Assembly: GCF_019059575.1 (NCBI RefSeq) | Contig: NW_024881585.1 | Span: forward strand, 377,001-441,000 | Length of the DNA stretch: 64,000 nt | DNA from: Amphibalanus amphitrite | Taxonomy: Eukaryota; Arthropoda; Thecostraca; Balanomorpha; Balanidae | Direction: 5' to 3' | Shown: positions 42,541 to 53,902 of the stretch, one piece after another | How the letters are laid out: every line of letters begins with the position of its first letter | How positions within the stretch are numbered: the first letter of the stretch is position 1 | The notes under the pieces: model-generated | The model's input: the letters and a program-made list of their open reading frames with translations, nothing else | Databases searched by the model: none | What the model was told of the DNA's origin: nothing | Made by a program: the position numbers and the translations under genes

Positions 42541-45500
42541 CTAAGGAGAGGAATAGGACGGAGCAAGCTCAAGGCAGTGGAGTCGCTGTACGGCTCTGGT
42601 TTTGAGACCCCTACCAGTTCGCACCTCAGCGGATCTGACCCGTCCGTCTCGACCAGGGAACAGACGGGCGACGACTCCCGTCTCCCATAAGAGCCGAGGG
42701 GTCTTCTCCTCATGGACCAGGACTAACGAGCCAGTCGTCAGGTCACCATGAGCTTTGCCGCGCACTGCCGGCGGCAGGTTGCGGAGATAGTCATTGGTCC
42801 ACACATCCCAGAATTTGTTCAAACGCATTTCACAAATGCGTGCCCTCTCAGACAGCGCTCGAGGATTCACAGATGTCGGGCTTTCTGCGATCTTGGCCTG
42901 GAACCCCACGCTGTGTCCACTCAGAAAATGGTTCGGAGTGAGTGGTCCGGGACAGTCTACGGTATCACCTTGGAAGGTGAGCGGTCGTGAGTTCACACAG
43001 GCCTCCACTTCACACAGGACGGTCTCGAGTTCGATGCGAGTCAGGCATCGCGTACCGAGTGTCTTACGCAGCGCAGTCTTAACTGACCTGACCAGCCTCT
43101 CCCACCATCCTCCCCACCATGGGGAGAGAGGAGCGATGAACTTCCACTGCGGTGCGAGCCGTCCAAAGCACCGCCTCAGAAGAACATCCGCGCCGACAAA
43201 GGTGCGCGCGTTGTCCGAATAGACGATTGATGGCACCCCTCTCCTAGCAGCGAATCGACGGAGGGCCATCACAAAACTTTCCAGGGAAAGAGAATCGGTC
43301 AGTTCTAAATGCACCGCGCGGGTCACTGCGCACGTAAACAAACATATGTACAGTTTCTTCCGTGGAGAGTCCACGGAAAAAACAGGTCCCGCGAAATCAA
43401 CACCACACACAGCAAACGGCGGGGACCGAGTCACTCTGTCCTCAGGCAGAGGGGCGGTGCGCTCTGAGCACGCCGGGGCATCCTGCCGGCGGCAGGCGAT
43501 ACAGCCTCTTACCACACGACGCGCAATGGTCCGCAGACCAACTACCCAAAACTCCGACCGCACAGCGGTCATCAACGTTGCGACACCGGCATGACACATC
43601 GTAAGATGCTGCTCCTGAACCAGGAGGCCAGCCAGGTGCCCTTTGGGTAGGATAACAGGATGTTTGGCTTCAAATGACAGTTCGGAAAACTGCAAGCGAC
43701 CACCAACATGCAGCAATCCGTCATCTGCCAGGAAGGGCGAAAGTCGGTAAATGGGAGAGCTGGCAGGAATCGCCTTCCCCTGCCTCAATGTCTCAATCTC
43801 ACGAGGAAAGCTATCCGCCTGCACCAGACGAAACAGCATCACTCTCGCACTCGCGAGCTCGTCAGAAGTGAGATCGGATTCAGCACATCGATCGTGACGG
43901 CGAGCGTTACGTACAAACCTCGCCATCCACCCGATGACACGGGTGGCCTTAGAAAACGACCCGAATCTTGTCACATCCAGACAGGACGACCGCCCATCAC
44001 CGGCTGACTCATCACCTGTTGGGCCCACCAGAAGGCCTGCTTCCTGAGAGCAGACCTCGCCTGGTGCACTGAGCGTCTCAGTAGTCGCCGTCTCATCTGC
44101 GGTGTCAGCTGCGGCCACTGAAGGGTCTTCCTCGGCAGGGCATACGTCAGAGTCAGTGAGGCCGAGAACCGACGGTACCGTCTCAGCACCCGCATCAGGA
44201 GGCTGCGTGAGCCACTGTGGCCCCTGGAACCAGATCGATGTCATCAGCGCCTCCGCAAGAACACCCCGAGTGGTCAGATCTGACGGGTTGTCACTACTCC
44301 GACAGTGGAACCAGGACTCCACACTCGTCAGATCCTGGATCTCTCGCACCCGATTCGCCACGAATTGTTTCCACCGCTGTGGGCGCCCTCTGATCCAGCC
44401 CAGAGCTATCATGGAATCGCTCCAGCAAACACAGCGAGTGTCTGCAGGCAAATGCAGAGCCTTGCGAACATGCTGGATCAGGCGAGCTGCCATCACACAG
44501 CCCAGCAGCTCGAGCCGCGGAAGAGTCAACCGCTTCAGGGGTGCCACACGTCCCTTCGACATCACTAGGGACACCGAAAACGTACCGTCCGACTGCAGGA
44601 CTCTGATGTATACGGCTGCGCCGTACGCCTTAGGAGAGGCATCAGCAAAGACATGCAGCTCCTTGACATCCGATGAGGTCCAGTCGGCGGTAGTTCCAGC
44701 TGTGAAGCAGCGGGGAACCTTCACCCGCTCGAGAAGCTGACAGTCAGCCATCCATCTGCAGAACAGTTCAGAGCAGTCAGCTGGCAGGGGATCGTCCCAA
44801 TCCAGCCTTTTCTCCCACAACTCCTGGAAGAGACACTTGGCAACCATGGAAAAGGGTGTCAGAAACCCAAGCGGGTCGAACATCCTCGCTATCAGGCTCA
44901 GCACCAGACGCTTTGTCGGCACCACACCGTCAGGAAGACGCTGGCCGACAAACGAGAACGTGTCATCATCCGGGCGCCATGTGACGCCTAACACCTTGAC
45001 ACTCTCATCAACAGACCCACCCTCCAGCTCACTGAACCGGACTGTGGAGTTGGAGCGGCACTTCGCAAGCTCCATGCTGGCAGCCTTCATGACTGAGGTC
45101 GCCTCGCGCAGCATCTCCTGCGCCTTCACCTCGCTGTCGGAGCCAGAGAGCCAGTCATCAACGTAGAAGTTCTCTCTCATTTCACATATGAGAGGGGACT
45201 GCTCATACTGCGACAGATGGTGCTGTATCGTGGCATTCAGCAGAAAGGGACTGCACCCCAGACCGAAGGTGACCCTTTCAAAGCGCATCACTCTGACCTG
45301 ACCATTCCTATCCCACAGGAATCGGTGCACATCCCGATCCTTCTCAGCCAGCCGGATCTGCAGGAAGGCTTTCACAATGTCAGCAGAGATGCCGAACTTC
45401 CATCTCCTGAAGCGCAGCAGAACATCCAGCACATTGGGGGTCAGCGGAGGCCCGATCTCTACACAGTCATTCAGAGACAGACCATTGGAGCCTTTCGCTG

Positions 45501-46825
45501 AAGCGTCGAAAACGGGACGCACCTTGGTGGTGGTGCTCCCTGCTTTAACCACTGGCCTGTGGGGCAGGTAAAAGACAGGATTGTCAGTCGCCATCTCCTC
45601 TGGGGGAACCTCATGAATCACCCCCTGCTCCTCCATATCCTGGAGGACAGCATCATACTTGCCCTTCAGACCAGGATCTCTGTTCAGTTTACGAGAGAGG
45701 CTGGCCAGGCGCGACTCAGCGACGCCACGCTTATCCTGTAGGAGGGACACTGACCCATCCTTCCGCCACGGTAGTTCAACCTCATATCTACCATCATCAC
45801 ACTGGCGGACACTGTCTGTGAACTCGGTTAGTACACTGGACTCAGCACAGGGACTGTCATCAATACCAAAGCCCTCCAGTGACCACAAGTTCCTCAGCGA
45901 CCCAGGCACATCAGTGACTGTCAGCAGTTGACAGGTAGGGATTCCTCGCCCAGTGACACCAGAAGACCCTTCAGCCAGGCCAGACAGTACCCAACCAAAT
46001 GCCGTCTCCTGAGCTACTAGTCCCTCTGGGCTCCTGATCAGCCCTGTTCTCACCAAAGACCAGTAGCAGTCCTGACCAATCAAGATGTCGATCTGGAGTG
46101 GGGTCTCAGCCGAGAAGTCGTCAGCCATCTCCACGTGTCGGAAGGACTGAAGGAGATGCGCCTCCACAGTTGGACGCATCAGAGGAGCACTGATCACGGG
46201 CACCTCCACAGCCTGGATCCTTTGCAGTACAGGCACAGACAGATTGGCACCAGTCAGTTCAAGCTCATACATGTTACATACACCACTCGACTTTCCACCC
46301 CCAAAGGCAGCATAGGTCATTTCAACAGTACCCTTCCACTGACCAGACACCTTCTTCATCAGCCGCTCAGAGACATAGGTCCGGTCAGAGCCAGAGTCAA
46401 ATATCAGCTGAGCCTTCACAGGCCCAGACTCAGACATGACATCAACAGTGGCAGTTGGTAAGAATGTACACTTCCCACCGGTGTTACATGACAGGGACAT
46501 CCCTGGCGGAGGACTGGGGCCCATCCCAGGGTAGGGTCCCACCCCTGACCCCTCCCTTCTAGTACCTCCTCCGCCAAAACCCACACTGGGTGCAGGGTTG
46601 GTCACACTGGACGCACCCTGGGAGGGACTGGGGCCCACAAACCCTACCCCTGAACCCACTCCCCCAACAGCCACACTGGCAGCAGGTTTTGCATCCACAT
46701 CATCAGAGTTCTCCAGTTGCAGACAGCAATTGTCACATGGTGTCTCCCCTTACACTGTGCACACCTGGCTTTACACGTTCGAGCACTGTGCCCTGACCCC
46801 AGACAAGCAAAACAGAGTCCACTTA
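42541..46825 (-). pseudogene. BEL-3 gag end, protease, RT, RNase H, integrase
   Basis: Continuous open frame of about 1385 residues plus the zinc-knuckle start. It has the CFACLGSGHSARTC knuckle, FDSGSDRTY, YVDDWLSGS, FADASPKAYG, VCGVDFAGP/VYSDNARTF/WWGGWWERL and then ELETVLCEVEAC without any LINE. It is classed as broken because the knuckle region is split by the Penelope-like element and gag has a frameshift upstream. A small frame change also sits at the QLEN segment near 46725 (one extra base in the TGACAATTGC region relative to BEL-2). Confidence 0.9.
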
Positions 46826-47029
46826 GTTCTTCTGAATGCTTGAGACGAGGTGTTAGTATCACTGATGTTAGTTGTCGGACTTTCGTCCCCGTCTTGAGTT
46901 GAGATGTTAGTTTCACAACGTTTCGGCCAGTTACTTCTCCGGCCGTCGTCAGGTGTTCTTTGGCCCTTAGAAGGACCTGGATGTTGGTGGCGTTGCGCCG
47001 TACGCGTCATACCGTTCGAAAGCTCCTGT

Positions 47030-47102
47030 AGTCAGCGGGAATCGAACTCGGGTTTCCCCGGTGATAGTCCACGGTTCTAACCACTCCACTATCGAGGCAG
47101 AC
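47030..47102 (-). other. tRNA-like segment in the left Penelope arm
   Basis: Mirror copy of 48219-48292 on the minus strand: TAGTGGAGTGG as an A box and GAGTTCGATTCC as a B box. Confidence 0.65.
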
Positions 47103-47489
47103 ATCGTTATGGAGCTGGAAACTTGGTGTCATTTATCGCCCAGATGTTTTTGTGATTTCCTTAGTAGTGGGAGCCATATTGGGCTGATGTCAACGCTTGG
47201 CTTGCTGATGGGGTTGCTGGCCAGCGCCATGTGTGCGGCTTCCTTGATCTTTCTGATTTTCCAGTGTGGCTCCTTGTCGATGATGGTGGTATCATCCCAA
47301 GCAGGTCTGTGATCTCCTTCAGACCATGCATGCTCCGCCACACCGGATTTCAGTGTTTCGCCTCGGATGGTGGCCTTCCTGTGTTCTTCGAGCCTGACCG
47401 CCAGTGGGCGGCCAGTCTCGCCCTTGTATGACCTGCCACAGCTGCACGGGATGTCGTATATGCAGTTCTTTGTTTTCAACTTCAACTTC

Positions 47490-48185
47490 AAGTCACACCA
47501 CCCAGACACAGTCAAGAAAGGTATCGTCAGATGCCTGCAGACCCGAGCCACCAACATCTGTGGAGACGAAGCAGCCAGAAAGATGGAAATGTCACGCCTT
47601 ACCAGCACCTTCAGGAGAAACGGATACCCAACGAGCTTCATGAAACACAAACCCAAGGAAGCATCCCAACAACAACCAAGGGATAAGCCCATCGCGACAG
47701 TATCCCTCCCATACAACAGAGGACTGTCAGAGAAGCTAAGGCGAATCTGCGGAGCATACAACATCAGGACGGTGTTCAGAAGTACCACCACCCTCCGCAG
47801 GTCACTCACAAAGGTCAGACCGCCAACCACCAAGGAGAAAACAAAGAACTGCATATACGACATCCCGTGCAGCTGTGGCAGGTCATACAAGGGCGAGACT
47901 GGCCGCCCACTGGCGGTCAGGCTCGAAGAACACAGGAAGGCCACCATCCGAGGCGAAACACTGAAATCCGGTGTGGCGGAGCATGCATGGTCTGAAGGAG
48001 ATCACAGACCTGCTTGGGATGATACCACCATCATCGACAAGGAGCCACACTGGAAAATCAGAAAGATCAAGGAAGCCGCACACATGGCGCTGGCCAGCAA
48101 CCCCATCAGCAAGCCAAGCGTTGACATCAGCCCAATATGGCTCCCACTACTAAGGAAATCACAAAAACATCTGGGCGATAAATGA
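47490..48185 (+). pseudogene. Penelope-like RT C terminus and GIY-YIG endonuclease, 5' truncated
   Basis: The plus-strand frame ends at TGA 48183-48185. Penelope RT thumb-side region: HPDTVKKGIVRCLQTRA, FRRNGYP, TVSLPYNRGLSEKLRRI and IRTVFRSTTTLRRSL. The linked GIY-YIG domain follows: NCIYDIPCSCGRSYKGETGR, then RLEEHR (catalytic Arg) and a conserved VAEHAWSEGDHRPAWDD block with His/Asp. The Cys pair CSC before YKGETGR and later His residues form the zinc-like motif typical of Penelope nucleases. The RT catalytic core is absent. The first 40 or so residues of the longer frame come from the antisense of the left arm and are not genuine. Confidence 0.88.
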
Positions 48186-48218
48186 CACCAAGTTTCCAGC
48201 TCCATAACGATGTCTGCC

Positions 48219-48292
48219 TCGATAGTGGAGTGGTTAGAACCGTGGACTATCACCGGGGAAACCCGAGTTCGATTCCCGCTGACTACAGGAGC
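48219..48292 (+). other. tRNA-like segment in the right Penelope arm
   Basis: GCCTCGATAGTGGAGTGGTTAG (A-box type) and GAGTTCGATTCCCGC (B-box type), 40 bases apart, with a GTG/CAC anticodon-like stem. The acceptor and T stems pair poorly, so it is a tRNA-derived relic, closest by eye to tRNA-Asp. It sits between the nuclease stop codon and the conserved 3' end. Confidence 0.65.
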
Positions 48293-48464
48293 TTTCGAAC
48301 GGTATGACGCGTACGGCGCAACGCCACCAACATCCAGGTCCTTCTAAGGGCCAAAGAACACCTGACGACGGCCGGAGAAGTAACTGGCCGAAACGTTGTG
48401 AAACTAACATCTCAACTCAAGACGGGGACGAAAGTCCGACAACTAACATCAGAGAGTCCACTTA

Positions 48465-49639
48465 CTTTGACTTGTTGGAACCTGTCTCTGCGTCTGAGCA
48501 TCAGCCAGTCTGGGCACCTATCTGTTCGATGCTGACGCTGGCAGAAGCCGCAGCAGGCCACTGCCTCCCTGGTGGGAGCAGCCAGGGCAGCTGCAGCAGG
48601 TTGACGGAGGCTGTGATCCCTCGAGCTCCTTGAAGATGAGCCGGTGGCAGGAGCAGCTGGGCCACGAGCCTCAGGAGCTTGCCGAGATGACCTTCTTGGA
48701 GTCGCGCCTGTCCCAGAGAGGGCAGGAACAGCAGCTGGTACACCCGCCAGCTCCATACAATGTCCAGATCTCTCACGACGACTTATTTCATCATTCAGGA
48801 AGGTCAGCAGGTGTGTAAGATCCCCTTCTTTCCCTTCAGAGGTTCTCGCCCATTCGAGCCGCACCTCTTCTGGTAGCTTGGAGAGCACTAGAGGTGTTAG
48901 CACCACCCCATACCTGTCCCTGTCTACACCGAGAGACTCCAGGCTACGAATGTGAGCCATCAGGGAGTCCTGGAGGGCTCCAAGGTCACCGCCCTCAGGA
49001 TTCAGCAGCCCCTGCACATGATGAAAGATCTGCTTCTCGGGCCGCCCATACCTTTGCTTCAAAATCTCGACAGCTGCAGCATAGCTTGAGGCAGCCACTT
49101 TCAGTCCTGCTACTGAACGAGCTGCTTCGCCCTTCAGCAGAGCTCTAAGGTACGAGAACTTTTGCACCTCAGGTAGTGCAGACTGATTGATGCATGCATC
49201 AAACGACTCCCAAAAAATAGAGCCACTTGTCCACCCGCCCATCAAAATCAGGCAGGTCCAGTTTTGGCAGCTTCACCTTTGCGGCCTGAGTTCCATCACT
49301 CTCACTCGCAGCTTCAGCATCAGAAACTGCCAGGCTGAGACGCGTTTGATGCCTAATCTGCTCATCACGGCAGAGGCCAGATTTCTCAATGTCATCATAG
49401 AGGCTATCCTCATCTATCACTGCCTCAACAGCTGTCTGCGCAATGTCAAACGCATCCAACCTCTTGCCGAACTCTGTGAGCGCACTAGACGCTTCCAGCC
49501 GCCACTCAGACTTCCTGTTTTCAGCTGGAACAGAAAGCAGATCCTGCAGCTTCTTACCAGCACGGGTAAGCCACCCTTTAGCTGCCTTTCTTGCTCTTTC
49601 CTCAGACATCGTGATTGACCTTGGCTGTGACCTTTCCAA
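48465..49639 (-). pseudogene. BEL-3 gag N-terminal part, frameshifted
   Basis: Starts at 49639 (or MSEERARK at 49609). Matches BEL-2 gag. A run of six A in the plus strand near 49210-49216 (five T in the BEL-2 equivalent at 32637-32642) shifts the frame after DKWLYF. The second part, to the first zinc knuckle CGFCQRQHRTDRC, is open in the other frame. Confidence 0.88.
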
Positions 49640-49668
49640 CCAAATCCTCGGGTTTCACGGCACCAAAA

Positions 49669-49699
49669 TGTCGGGGAATCAGAATCAGCAAGGCCCGAG
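49669..49699 (-). repeat. BEL-3 5' LTR remnant and palindrome breakpoint
   Basis: 31 bases of the LTR inner end (TGTCGGGGAATC ... GGCCCGAG), then abrupt change to unrelated GC-rich DNA at 49700. The matching point in the left arm is 32156. Confidence 0.85.
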
Positions 49700-49874
49700 T
49701 ATGGCGTGCGCCGCCCCTCGTCACCTGCGCCAGCCGTGCCGCTCGGCGCGCACCGTCAGCTGGCGGCGGCAGAGGCGCTTGCAGGCGCCGAGCTGGGGCG
49801 GCCAGCGGTGTGAGCGGCAGAGGCGCGCGCAGGCACGGCCAGCAGCCGTGCGGGGGCTGGATCGTAACACAACA
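49700..49874. other. GC-rich unassigned stretch at the palindrome border
   Basis: GCC/GGC-rich sequence (CGCCAGCCGTGCC and GGCACGGCCAGCAG partly mirror each other). No gene recognised. Confidence 0.5.
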
Positions 49875-51420
49875 AGACCCCACTTTTTTGCAATAATTTT
49901 TAAATGCGTGAACTCTCGTTGACGATATTCTGGCAATGTGTGTTTCAGAACCCGCCGAAACTTTTATTACTAAGATATTTTGACGAAAAACAACTATGAA
50001 AGGTACTTCTCATTCACTCGTAATGCTAAGGTCAATTCAGGCCCGGGCAGAGGCTTGCGTTCGGTCATACCCGAGCCCCGCCACCAGCGCCATCTGCTCT
50101 TAGCCTGGCAGTTGCTGGGGTATTTCGCCACCCACCGTTTGCTGGGGGGGGGGGCGTTAAACGCCCCCAGCCGATAACTCGAGAACCAATAGGCGCAGCG
50201 AAGCGCACGAGGCGGCAAACGAAAGAGCGCGACGAGACGCTTCAGATGAGTACTTAAAAATTGAATTTTGAGGTCACAGGTCAGGTCAAGGTCAGGTCAA
50301 ACACCGGAAATCGGGCTTTCAGTAGCATGGACTTCAGGACTTCGCAATGGGCGCCTCTCGTCATAAACTCTGTCAAAACGGTGCACAATCCATCATATAA
50401 GGCTTACAAAAGTATCAGCTCCATGTAGGGGTCAGTCAAGCATAGGTCAGGGTCAAGGTCAGGTCAACCGGGTAGGCACATATCCCCGAAAATCAAAACT
50501 GATATTCGCAACCTGTGACACATGTTTTATGGGTACCTAATTTGGAGCGCAGAACACGATGGTGACATTATTTTTCTCATATGTGTACGAGTTTGGCTCA
50601 AAAAGCTCAATTTAAGAAATTCATGTATCATGGTCGTGAAGTAGTCACGAGAAATTGCAAAGATTCAGTTCAAGATTTTGGAAAATGCGGAACAATAATC
50701 AATAATCGAAGATAGCCATTAGATTGCTCATGGTATTGGCAGTCTAAAGGCGTTTACGGCATGTCTGTATATCTATTCTGTAATTTTATATGATTTTTTG
50801 AACATATGCCGTTTTTGGTCGAAAACTCAGAAATCATGTCGTCACTAAAACCTCGATATCACAAAAATTTTCCGACGGATTTTTTTTTTTTGAAACTTTG
50901 TCACAATAAACTTCAATCAATTCCCTACAGGTACCCGAAATTTGGCGCGCCGTTTTTATGCTATGACCCGGCGAAAAAGTGGGGGCGTTTAACGCCCCCC
51001 CCCCAGCAACTCGCGGGTTAATGTCATCTACCAGCGCCCGCTACCGCTAAGCTACCGCCCACCATCAAGCCTGGATTTTTTTTTCCTTTTTTTTCTCTTT
51101 TTCTCTTTTTTTCTTCTTTTCTGGATGGAGCGTGAGACGCGAGTGACCGGTCGCCGGGCAAGGAGTGCCGGAGGCGTAGGGCGAAGCTTAGCGCTGACGT
51201 CATTACGTGGCTCCGCCCCATGAGCACGTAGCCTCTACTCAAACAGCAGATTTGTTCCGTGAAATTTAACATTACGAGTGAATGAGAAGTACCTTTCATA
51301 ATCGTTTGTCGTCAAAATACCTTAGTAATAAAAGTTTCGGCAGGTTCTGAAACACACATTGCCAGAATATCGTCAACGAGAATTCACGCATTTAAAAATT
51401 ATCGCAAAAAAGTGGGGTCT
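49875..51420. mobile_element. DNA element with about 170 bp terminal inverted repeats
   Basis: The left end AGACCCCACTTTTTTGC and right end GCAAAAAAGTGGGGTCT extend to about 170 bases of inverted repeat (49875-50035 and 51265-51420), with a few differences. No transposase. Target duplication not clear. The middle was invaded by MITE D2 and includes a T/C-rich tract (51069-51120). Confidence 0.8.
50100..51021. mobile_element. TTAA-type MITE D, copy 2
   Basis: Left end TTAGCCTGGCAGTTGCTGGGG (TTAA decayed to TTAG), right end CCAGCAACTCGCGGGTTAA with TTAA at 51018-51021. G/C hairpins at both ends (GGGGGGCGTTAAACGCCCCC). AGGTCA arrays at 50269-50305 and 50440-50470. Collinear with D1. Non-coding. 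Confidence 0.85.
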
Positions 51421-53723
51421 CAAGGGGTTTGACGTCCATAGCAGATGGAAAATGAATACGGTGATGATGCCAACCTAAGGTGCGGAGTCTCACGCGTCTT
51501 GCTGTTACGATTTCCGAGTGACCGATAGCATAGTATTCGCGTTATTCTCGTTTTTGTCGAAAAAAGAATACCTACCACGCAGATTGCAGAGGGCTGTACA
51601 TTGTACAATGTAAATACAGTGTAAATGTAAAATAACAATGTGAATACAATGTTACATGATGTCATCATGTCACATCACACAAAAAAAAACACTTATGGGC
51701 GGTTATGCTGCCTAGTGCCTATTACCTCAGGTTACTCTACGCATCACCTCCGCAGCTTACCAATTGGTTGGCTGCTTGTGTCATCTGCCCATGCCATGCA
51801 ATGACATTATCTGAGCAAAATTGTTTCATCTCTCTGTAGTCTGTGTTGTCTTATTTTCCAGGATTCTGAAGGATAGTCGGCATAGCTGACCCAGGGCGCA
51901 AAACAACAGGGGCGGGTCAGCTGCCGGCTGGGTGAAGCACACTTGATCCTGGATCGACGAGACTATACTCTGTTCCGTTTCAAGTTTGCAGCCGAAGTGC
52001 CTGCTGAAAGCAGTGCGTGAATTCTGTATATACAGCTCTTACATTTAAGACGCAAATTTTTGAGCGGAGGAGCGATCTGCCGAAGAAACTCCGACTGCAA
52101 GCTTGATATGGAACAGAATATAGTCTGCAGCAGCAGCTGCAGCTTATTGGCCCTGATCGTTGACGAGTGACAGACTGAATCCGCTCCGGTTGTCGCCCAA
52201 AGGCCACGGTCAGATTCCTAGTGTGGTGGTGGCTGCGATGTCTAGAGGCGCATTTGTGAAAAGCATATGCTTATAGCAGAGAAGAACTCCGTTATACACA
52301 ACATAGTATATTTAAAAGTAAAACGTTGTACAGGTCCCGCGGGTTTTAAGCGTAGGTTTTGCCTTTCCGGCCATATCTTTTTCGTCTTCCGCTTTGTAGG
52401 CTTGAAGATATGACCGATTTATTCGTATGGCTCCCTCCTATGAGCATGGAAAAAGGTTTGATCGCATGCCGGCTAGTCTCGGAGAAATTAAAAGAAAACC
52501 TCAAAATTCGCCGTTTGGGGCATTCTGACCGCGGCTTCCCTGCAGTCGCCTATGACTACAGTGGTGCCACCCAACGGGTAGGACGCTGAAACACAGAGGC
52601 ATGAATGAATCCAGCGCGTGGTGAACGGTGGATAGAGGCGGGACTCGGCAGAGGCTATCACTGCGGCCCGCGCAGGGCGTCCTTGGACAGCGGGCGAGCC
52701 TTCGGGCAGGGAGGCCAGAGGTCACGACAGCCAGGCGCTGTTTGGCATGAAGGGAGGGGAGGCGCTCGCCTTAGCCAGCCTCGCCTCAGCCAACTCAGCC
52801 GGTTTGGTGGTAGTGGTGGTGGTATGGGGGGGGGGGGGGGCAGGCGAGAGGGGCTAGAACGAACGGGATAAAATAGAACGGAAATTTCGTGCCATGGTCA
52901 ACATACAATATTGTTTACCTAATATGCATTTATTAACCTTACGAAAGAACTCACCATATTGAATTGAGAAACATACAGATGTTATTTATCGAAGATACCG
53001 TTTACTTTTAATGGAACCCCTACTTTTTATTAGGGGTGATAAAATGAACCCCTCTCCTTGGTTTTTCCTGAATAACTCGTGTAAATAGTGGCGGATAGCA
53101 GCGAAGCTTTCTGTGCCGTAAGTTATTTTTCTCTCCATAAGTAAATAAATGCTCATGCGGTCAGGAGTCAGGATAAGTTTGGACTTCAGGCCATCTGCAA
53201 TTGAAAGCTCACACCTACCCTGAAAATTTCATGAACCTGACCAAAATGACCTCTGGTCTGTGACCAGTTTCTAGAGCCCATTATAGGCCAGAATTCGGCG
53301 TGTCATGTCTCATTAACCGTTCGTTTCTAGACTTAGGATTAGAAACGTTCCAACATGTGAAATTGTGTTTGGTCCCTTGTGTCTTATTTGGCCGGGACCA
53401 GCGGTGGAACTTAGCCGGTGCCTTCAGGGCTGCTTAACTACAAATTTGCCGATCTGCGGAGCGTATGGAGCCAATCTAGCCAGGTTTAAAAGCATCAAAA
53501 CCACTAGGAATAGCATTGTAGCACAGCCAATCTTCAAGCTTTCCGCGCCCCTAGAATATCTGCTGTTTAGCTGCCGGTTTCCGGTCACATGGCCTAAAGG
53601 CGAGGTCACTAGCGATGGAAATGGAAACACGTTGGGCAGGCTAGCTGTGAGAAGGATTAACGTTCATTTTAAATCCGTGCATTGTCGCTTAATATCTATA
53701 CCGACCGTTTTCTAAAAAGGCTA

Positions 53724-53726
<3 letters not shown>
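51421..53726. other. No gene recognised
   Basis: Mixed non-coding sequence. It includes a short degenerate AATGTAAATACA repeat (about 51600-51655) and a G-rich tract at 52826-52842. The short reading frames show no known domain. Confidence 0.5.
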
Positions 53727-53795
<69 letters not shown>

Positions 53796-53902
53796 CTCGC
53801 TCTCGCTCTCGCTCTCGCTCTCGCTCTCGCTCTCGCTCTCGCTCTCGCTCTCGCTCTCGCTCTCGCTCTCGCTCTCGCTCTCTCGCTCTCTCGCTCTCGC
53901 TC
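53727..53902. repeat. (CT)n then (CGCTCT)n compound microsatellite
   Basis: About 64 bases of uninterrupted TC, then about 18 units of TCGCTC. It gives false RERERE and LALALA frames on the two strands. Confidence 0.95.

Larger units (their letters stand above)
46826..48452. mobile_element. Penelope-like element, two inverted partial copies
   Basis: Flanked by the 12 bp duplication AGAGTCCACTTA (46814-46825 and 48453-48464). The right copy (about 47480-48452, plus strand) has an RT C terminus, a GIY-YIG nuclease and a 3' region. The left copy (46826 to about 47475, minus strand) starts inside the nuclease region and mirrors the right one almost exactly. Inverted, variably truncated double copies are typical of Penelope insertions. 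Each arm carries a tRNA-like segment in its 3' region. Confidence 0.88.
42096..49699 (-). mobile_element. BEL/Pao BEL-3: inverted near-identical copy of BEL-2, 5' LTR truncated
   Basis: Minus-strand copy of BEL-2. 3' LTR at 42096-42347, pol 42541-46813, Penelope-like insertion 46826-48452, rest of gag 48465-49639, and only 31 bases of the 5' LTR (49669-49699). Protein differences from BEL-2 are few (Asn/Lys, Pro/Ala, Val/Asp, Ala/Val, Thr/Ile). It lacks the LINE-2 insertion. It forms the right arm of the palindrome. Confidence 0.93.

Noticed and set aside
47129..47947. A 272-residue minus-strand frame that mirrors the plus-strand frame 47367-48185
   Set aside because: It arises because the Penelope arms are inverted copies. 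Its N terminus and middle are antisense readings; only the GIY-YIG part read in the sense of each arm is real.
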